The notes below the pieces were generated by a model, which saw nothing but the letters and a program-made list of their open reading frames with translations, did not search any database and was not told the origin of the DNA. A program made the translations under genes and the position numbers. DNA of 15,988 nucleotides from Myxococcales bacterium (lineage in GTDB: Bacteria > Myxococcota_A > UBA9042 > PHBI01 > JAAZYN01). The DNA lies in contig JAAZYN010000021.1 in assembly GCA_014239625.1 (NCBI GenBank), positions 1 through 15,988 on the forward strand. Reading direction: 5' to 3'. Of this stretch, positions 12,385-15,988 are shown one piece after another (within the stretch, counting starts at the first letter, position 1; every line of letters starts with the position of its first letter).

Positions 12385-14547
12385 ATGAATCTAAGGCTCG
12401 CCGTCGCTCTGTTGAGCGTCGCAGCGATTTCCGTCGTTGGCGCTTGCGATAAGGGTGGAAAACCCACCGGTCGCCAAGTTGCCCCCGCACAGCCCCCCGC
12501 CCCGTCGACCGCCAACACTGGCGCCGTCGCCAAGGCCACCCCCACCAAAGCGGCTGCGCCAGGCACCGCTGCTCCCGTACGCCCAGCGCCGGCAGCGAGG
12601 CCGGCCCCGGCGCGGAAGCTTCCAGCAGCTGCTGCTGCCAACAAGGCTGCAAAGCGACCGCGCCGTCCAGCCCCGGTAGCCAGAGGCACCAAGGCGACCC
12701 CCGCTCAGACGGCTGCAGCAGCGAAGATCCCGGTCCCAGCGAAGGGCGGAAAGAACCCCCGGGTCGAGATCCTGGAGTGGTCGGACTTCCAATGCCCTTT
12801 CTGTTCGCGCGTCAACCCGACCATGAAGAAGATCATGGATACTTACGGGCAAGACGTCTCGATCAAGTTCCTGCACAACGCGCTGCCCTTTCACAAGGAC
12901 GCCCGCCCCGCCGCCATTGCCGCGGCCGCCGCTGATCGTCAGGGCAAGTTCTGGCCCATGCACGACAAGCTCTTCGCCAACATGAAGGCGCTCAAGACCC
13001 ACAACCTCGAGGCTTACGCCAAGGAGTTGGGGCTCAACATGGCGAAGTTCAAAAAGGACATGCAAGACCCCGTCTTGGGCGCGCTCGCGGACCGGCAGCA
13101 GGCCATCGCGCAAGCCGTCGGCGCCCGGGGTACCCCCGGCTTCTTCGTCAACGGCAAGAGCCTCCGCGGCGCGCAGCCGTTCGACAAGTTCAAGGCCGTC
13201 ATCGATCAAGAGATCAAGGCGTCGCAGGACGCCAAAAAGCGCGGCAAGCGCTGGATCGCCGAGCGTCTCAAGGCCAACAACGCGCCACTGCACAGCTACA
13301 TCTACGGCGGGAAGAACCCGCCGGCGGTGCCCGCCAAGGCCAAGGGCAACAACAAGCGCAAGCCGCGCCCGGTAGACAAGACCGTCTACAAAGTGACCTA
13401 CGACCCCGCGAAAGACGCGATGAAGGGCGACCACCGCAAGGCGCTCGTCACGTTGGTCGAGTTCAGTGACTTCCAGTGCCCCTTCTGCACCCGCCTCAAC
13501 CCGTCCCTCGACAAGGTCATGGAGACGTACGGCGACAAGGTCGCCGTGGTGTTCAAGCACAACCCCCTGCCCTTCCACAAGGACGCTCCGGCGGCATCGC
13601 TCGCCGCTCTCTGCGCCAAAGACTTCGGCAAGTTCTGGCCCATGCACGACAAGCTCTTCGCCAACATGAAGGCGCTCAAGGTGGACAACCTGAAGAGCTA
13701 CGCTGCCGAAATTCTCGGATCGAAAGCGGGCGCCTGGCAGAAGTGCTTCGACAGCGGAAAGTACAAGGCGCAGATCGCAGGTGACCAGGATCTGGCCGGA
13801 AAGGTGACGGCCCGCGGTACCCCGAACACCTTCGTCAACGGCCGCAAGATGACTGGTGCGAAGCCCTTCGCGGAGTTCAAGACCATCATCGACGAGGAGA
13901 TGAAGAAGGCCGAAGCGTTGGTCAAGAAGGGCACGCCGGTGGCCAAGGTCTATGCCGAGATCATCAAGAACGGCAAAGTCTTTGAGCCGCTCGACGCCAA
14001 GGTGAACAACTTCACCTTCACGGCGGACTCCTCGACCTTCGGCAACCCGAAGACCGCCAAGGTCGTGGTCACCGAGTTCAGCGACTTCCAGTGCCCGTAC
14101 TGCAGCCGCCTCGGCAAGCCGCTCAAGGCGCTCAAGGCGCAATACGGCGACGACCTGGCGGTGGTCTTCAAGCACTTCCCGCTGTCCTTCCACAAGGACG
14201 CGATGCCCGCCTCGCAGGCGTCACTCTGCGCTCAGGACCAGGGTAAGTTCTGGGAGATGCACGACCACATCTTCGCCAACCAGAAAGCCCTCAAGGGCAT
14301 CCAGACCTCGACGCTGGTCGAGTGGGCGACCGCAGCGGGCGTCAAAAATAGCGCGAAGTTCAAAAAGTGTCTCGAGAGCGGCGCCAAAAAGGCGCAGGTC
14401 GAGGCCGAGATGGCCGAGGGCCGCAAGTCCGGTGTCCGTGGTACCCCGTCGGTGTACATCAACGGGCGTAAGTTCACCTCGCCCAGCGGGTACAACGTTA
14501 ACGCCTTCAAGAGCGTCATCGACAAGTACATCCTGAAGAAGAAGTAG
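12385..14547 (+). CDS. Lipoprotein with three tandem DsbA-like thioredoxin domains
   Basis: A 720-residue predicted lipoprotein. The signal ends VVGAC, giving Cys21 followed by Asp22 (in E. coli, +2 Asp retains lipoproteins in the inner membrane). Residues about 23-118 are an Ala/Pro/Lys-rich linker. Three DsbA/thioredoxin_4 domains follow, each with an active site and a cis-proline: C137-P-F-C140 with P251; C365-P-F-C368 with P480; C570-P-Y-C573 with P688. All three could exchange disulfides in the periplasm. Domains 2 and 3 keep an extra cysteine pair (C410/C454 and C615/C662) that domain 1 lacks. Typical family members have one such domain. The ATG is supported by GGAGG seven bases upstream, and a strong terminator follows, so the gene is probably monocistronic. 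Oxidase, isomerase or reductase role cannot be decided; no DsbB/DsbD partner is near. Confidence 0.92.
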   Translation: MNLRLAVALLSVAAISVVGACDKGGKPTGRQVAPAQPPAPSTANTGAVAKATPTKAAAPGTAAPVRPAPAARPAPARKLPAAAAANKAAKRPRRPAPVARGTKATPAQTAAAAKIPVPAKGGKNPRVEILEWSDFQCPFCSRVNPTMKKIMDTYGQDVSIKFLHNALPFHKDARPAAIAAAAADRQGKFWPMHDKLFANMKALKTHNLEAYAKELGLNMAKFKKDMQDPVLGALADRQQAIAQAVGARGTPGFFVNGKSLRGAQPFDKFKAVIDQEIKASQDAKKRGKRWIAERLKANNAPLHSYIYGGKNPPAVPAKAKGNNKRKPRPVDKTVYKVTYDPAKDAMKGDHRKALVTLVEFSDFQCPFCTRLNPSLDKVMETYGDKVAVVFKHNPLPFHKDAPAASLAALCAKDFGKFWPMHDKLFANMKALKVDNLKSYAAEILGSKAGAWQKCFDSGKYKAQIAGDQDLAGKVTARGTPNTFVNGRKMTGAKPFAEFKTIIDEEMKKAEALVKKGTPVAKVYAEIIKNGKVFEPLDAKVNNFTFTADSSTFGNPKTAKVVVTEFSDFQCPYCSRLGKPLKALKAQYGDDLAVVFKHFPLSFHKDAMPASQASLCAQDQGKFWEMHDHIFANQKALKGIQTSTLVEWATAAGVKNSAKFKKCLESGAKKAQVEAEMAEGRKSGVRGTPSVYINGRKFTSPSGYNVNAFKSVIDKYILKKK
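12943..12996 (+). repeat. 54-bp perfect direct repeat, copy 1 (DsbA domain 1)
   Basis: Identical base for base to 13627-13680, 684 bases downstream, and in the same reading frame. It encodes GKFWPMHDKLFANMKALK. Flanking sequence on both sides of the two copies differs. The corresponding segment of domain 3 (from 14241) is diverged. Confidence 0.95.
13627..13680 (+). repeat. 54-bp perfect direct repeat, copy 2 (DsbA domain 2)
   Basis: Second copy of the repeat at 12943-12996, located between C410 and C454 of domain 2. Confidence 0.95.
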
Positions 14548-14573
14548 TCACCTTCACGGTGTAGACCCCCAAG

Positions 14574-14610
14574 CGGGCCGCTCCTAATCAGGGGCGGCCC
14601 GTTTTCTTTT
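14574..14610 (+). terminator. Intrinsic terminator of the triple-DsbA gene
   Basis: A 12-bp stem (14574-14585 with 14590-14601, one G-U pair) around an AATC loop, followed immediately by TTTTCTTTT (14602-14610). It sits 27 bases after the stop codon and is the clearest rho-independent terminator in the window. Confidence 0.93.
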
Positions 14611-14771
14611 CCTGGTGGCTCGCTGTCGCGCTCGCGTCGTCGCGCCGCTGAAGACGTTCCGGCGATCTGAGGCCCCCAGCTGCCGCCGTGGACGGCGCGA
14701 GCGGCTGAAACGAGTACGCCGAGCGCCAGCTGCTTCCACCCAAGCCTTTGGAGGATGCATACTCCCGCCTT

Positions 14772-15983
14772 ATGAGTACCGACGATTCACGATGGATGCC
14801 TCCCGATGACGCCGGCATCGACACCCTCGCGGTGCACGCCGGCACCCGCGACGAGCAGCCGGAGGGCGCCGTGACGGTGCCCATCTACCAGTCCAGCACC
14901 TACACATTCCGGGACACCGCAGAGCTTCGGGCGCACTTCGCCGGCGAGCCTCACCGCATGGAATATGGCCGCTACGGCAACCCCACCCAGCGCGCCTGCG
15001 AACGGAAGCTGGCCGCTCTCGAAGGCGCGGGCGGGGCGTTGCTGTTCGGTTCGGGCATGGCCGCCATCACGACCACCCTCATGGCGCTGGTGCGCCAAGG
15101 CCAGCACGTCATCCTGGCGGGCGATTGCTATCGGCGGACGCGCCAGTTCTGTCAGTCAGTGCTCGGGAGGTTCGGGGTGCAGAGCACCCTTACGGACAAC
15201 AACGACCTGCAGGCCATCGAGTCAGCCCTTCAGAAGAACACTCGGGTCATCATCACCGAGTCGCCCACCAACCCCTACCTGAACTGCGTCGACGTGGCGG
15301 CGCTCGAGGCGCTGAGGGCGCGCGTGGCAGCGCGATTCAAGATCCTCATCGACGCCACCTTCGCGACTCCTATCAACCTGCGCCCCCTCGCCCTGGGGGC
15401 CGACCTCGTGGTTCACTCGGCGACGAAATATCTGGGCGGGCACAACGACCTGCTCGCCGGTGTAGTCGCCGGCCCAGCTCCGATGATCGACGCGATACGC
15501 GACCTCCAGGGCGTCCTGGGGGGCGTCATCGATCCTCACGCCGCGTACCTCTTGCTTCGGGGCCTGAAGACCCTGCCGCTGCGCGTGCGCCGGCAAAACG
15601 AGTCCGCGCTCGCGCTGGCACGCACCCTGTCGGCGCGGCCCGAGGTCGATCGCGTCTATTACCCTGGGCTTCCATCGCACCCGAGCCACGCCATCGCTCG
15701 CGAGACCATGAGCGGCTTCGGTGGCGTGGTCTCGTTCACCCTCAAGGCGGACCTCGAGGGCACCTCGCGCTTCATAGATGCGACTCGGATCTTCGGGATC
15801 GGGCCGTCACTTGGTGGCGTCGAGTCGTTGATCGAGCAGGTCGCGGTGATGAGCTACGTGGAGCTGTCGACCGAACAACGACAAGCGATCGGGATCTCCG
15901 ATAGCCTGGTCCGCATGGCCGTAGGGCTCGAGAGCGTCGAGGACCTGGAGCGAGACCTGCTGGACGCTCTCGGGGCCGTCTAA
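14772..15983 (+). CDS. Cystathionine gamma-synthase-family PLP enzyme
   Basis: A 403-residue fold-type I PLP enzyme of the Cys/Met metabolism family. The PLP lysine is K219 in HSATKYLGGHND; D194 (LIDATFATP) contacts the pyridine nitrogen; Y65-G-R67-Y68-G-N-P contributes to the neighbouring subunit's phosphate site; G93-S-G-M96 binds the phosphate. The CYRRTRQF and ESPTNPYLNCVD segments resemble the plant-type cystathionine gamma-synthase branch, which condenses an activated homoserine with cysteine in methionine synthesis. Cystathionine gamma-lyase or methionine gamma-lyase activity cannot be excluded. Start: ATG 14772 is preferred, but GGAGG lies 17 bases away; TTG 14748 and ATG 14796 are alternatives. 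A CATACT hexamer (14758-14763) ends eight bases before the ATG. The gene is complete and ends five bases before the window edge. Confidence 0.9.
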   Translation: MSTDDSRWMPPDDAGIDTLAVHAGTRDEQPEGAVTVPIYQSSTYTFRDTAELRAHFAGEPHRMEYGRYGNPTQRACERKLAALEGAGGALLFGSGMAAITTTLMALVRQGQHVILAGDCYRRTRQFCQSVLGRFGVQSTLTDNNDLQAIESALQKNTRVIITESPTNPYLNCVDVAALEALRARVAARFKILIDATFATPINLRPLALGADLVVHSATKYLGGHNDLLAGVVAGPAPMIDAIRDLQGVLGGVIDPHAAYLLLRGLKTLPLRVRRQNESALALARTLSARPEVDRVYYPGLPSHPSHAIARETMSGFGGVVSFTLKADLEGTSRFIDATRIFGIGPSLGGVESLIEQVAVMSYVELSTEQRQAIGISDSLVRMAVGLESVEDLERDLLDALGAV

Positions 15984-15988
15984 CCCGG

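Noticed and set aside
12391..14193. Long (600-codon) minus-strand open frame opposite the triple-DsbA gene
   Set aside because: It is the antisense of a strongly supported gene with high G/C at third positions, which removes stops from that antisense frame. The translation is Leu/Val/Glu-rich repeats mirroring the DsbA repeats and has no domain.

Overview
The window is a gene-dense, high-GC bacterial chromosome segment. Third codon positions are mostly G or C. It encodes four predicted lipoproteins, a PP2C phosphatase fused to a cyclic-nucleotide-binding-like domain, a transglutaminase-like lipoprotein and an acyl-CoA operon. This mixture fits a Myxococcota-like (former Deltaproteobacteria) organism, but that is an inference from style and gene families; no rRNA or other phylogenetic marker is present. 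I see no transposase, integrase, phage gene or CRISPR array.

Layout. (1) 190-1540: a HAD-superfamily hydrolase followed after one base by a 3-oxoacid CoA-transferase subunit B, with no subunit A in view. (2) 1585-1668: tRNA-Leu(CAA) with its own promoter. (3) 1900-6486: a tightly packed plus-strand set: PP2C/CNB phosphatase with a long disordered tail, a LamG-like lipoprotein, a family 2 glycosyltransferase, and a GT-B glycosyltransferase broken by an apparent one-base frameshift near 6224-6226. The last three are joined by GTGA stop/start overlaps. (4) 6499-6609 minus: a 36-residue, extremely basic protein with its own promoter and ribosome binding site. (5) 6780-6866: tRNA-Leu(CAG), then a strong hairpin and a small helical lipoprotein (6958-7299). 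(6) 7613-10282: an overlapping three-gene operon of MDR oxidoreductase, enoyl-CoA hydratase and 3-hydroxyacyl-CoA dehydrogenase. (7) 10338-11951 minus: a transglutaminase-like lipoprotein, divergent from (8) 12385-14547: a lipoprotein with three tandem DsbA-like thioredoxin domains, closed by a textbook intrinsic terminator. (9) 14772-15983: a PLP-dependent cystathionine gamma-synthase-family enzyme.

Functional reading. Two themes dominate. One is short-chain acyl-CoA metabolism (CoA transferase, hydratase, dehydrogenase, MDR reductase). The other is the cell envelope: lipoproteins, glycosyltransferases apparently co-transcribed with a Ser/Thr phosphatase, and periplasmic thiol chemistry. The most unusual object is the triple-DsbA lipoprotein. 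Its first domain has lost a secondary cysteine pair that the other two keep, and it shares a 54-bp stretch of perfect DNA identity with domain 2. A second theme is promoter placement: the PP2C gene has a good promoter whose predicted transcription start falls on the ATG, suggesting a leaderless mRNA.
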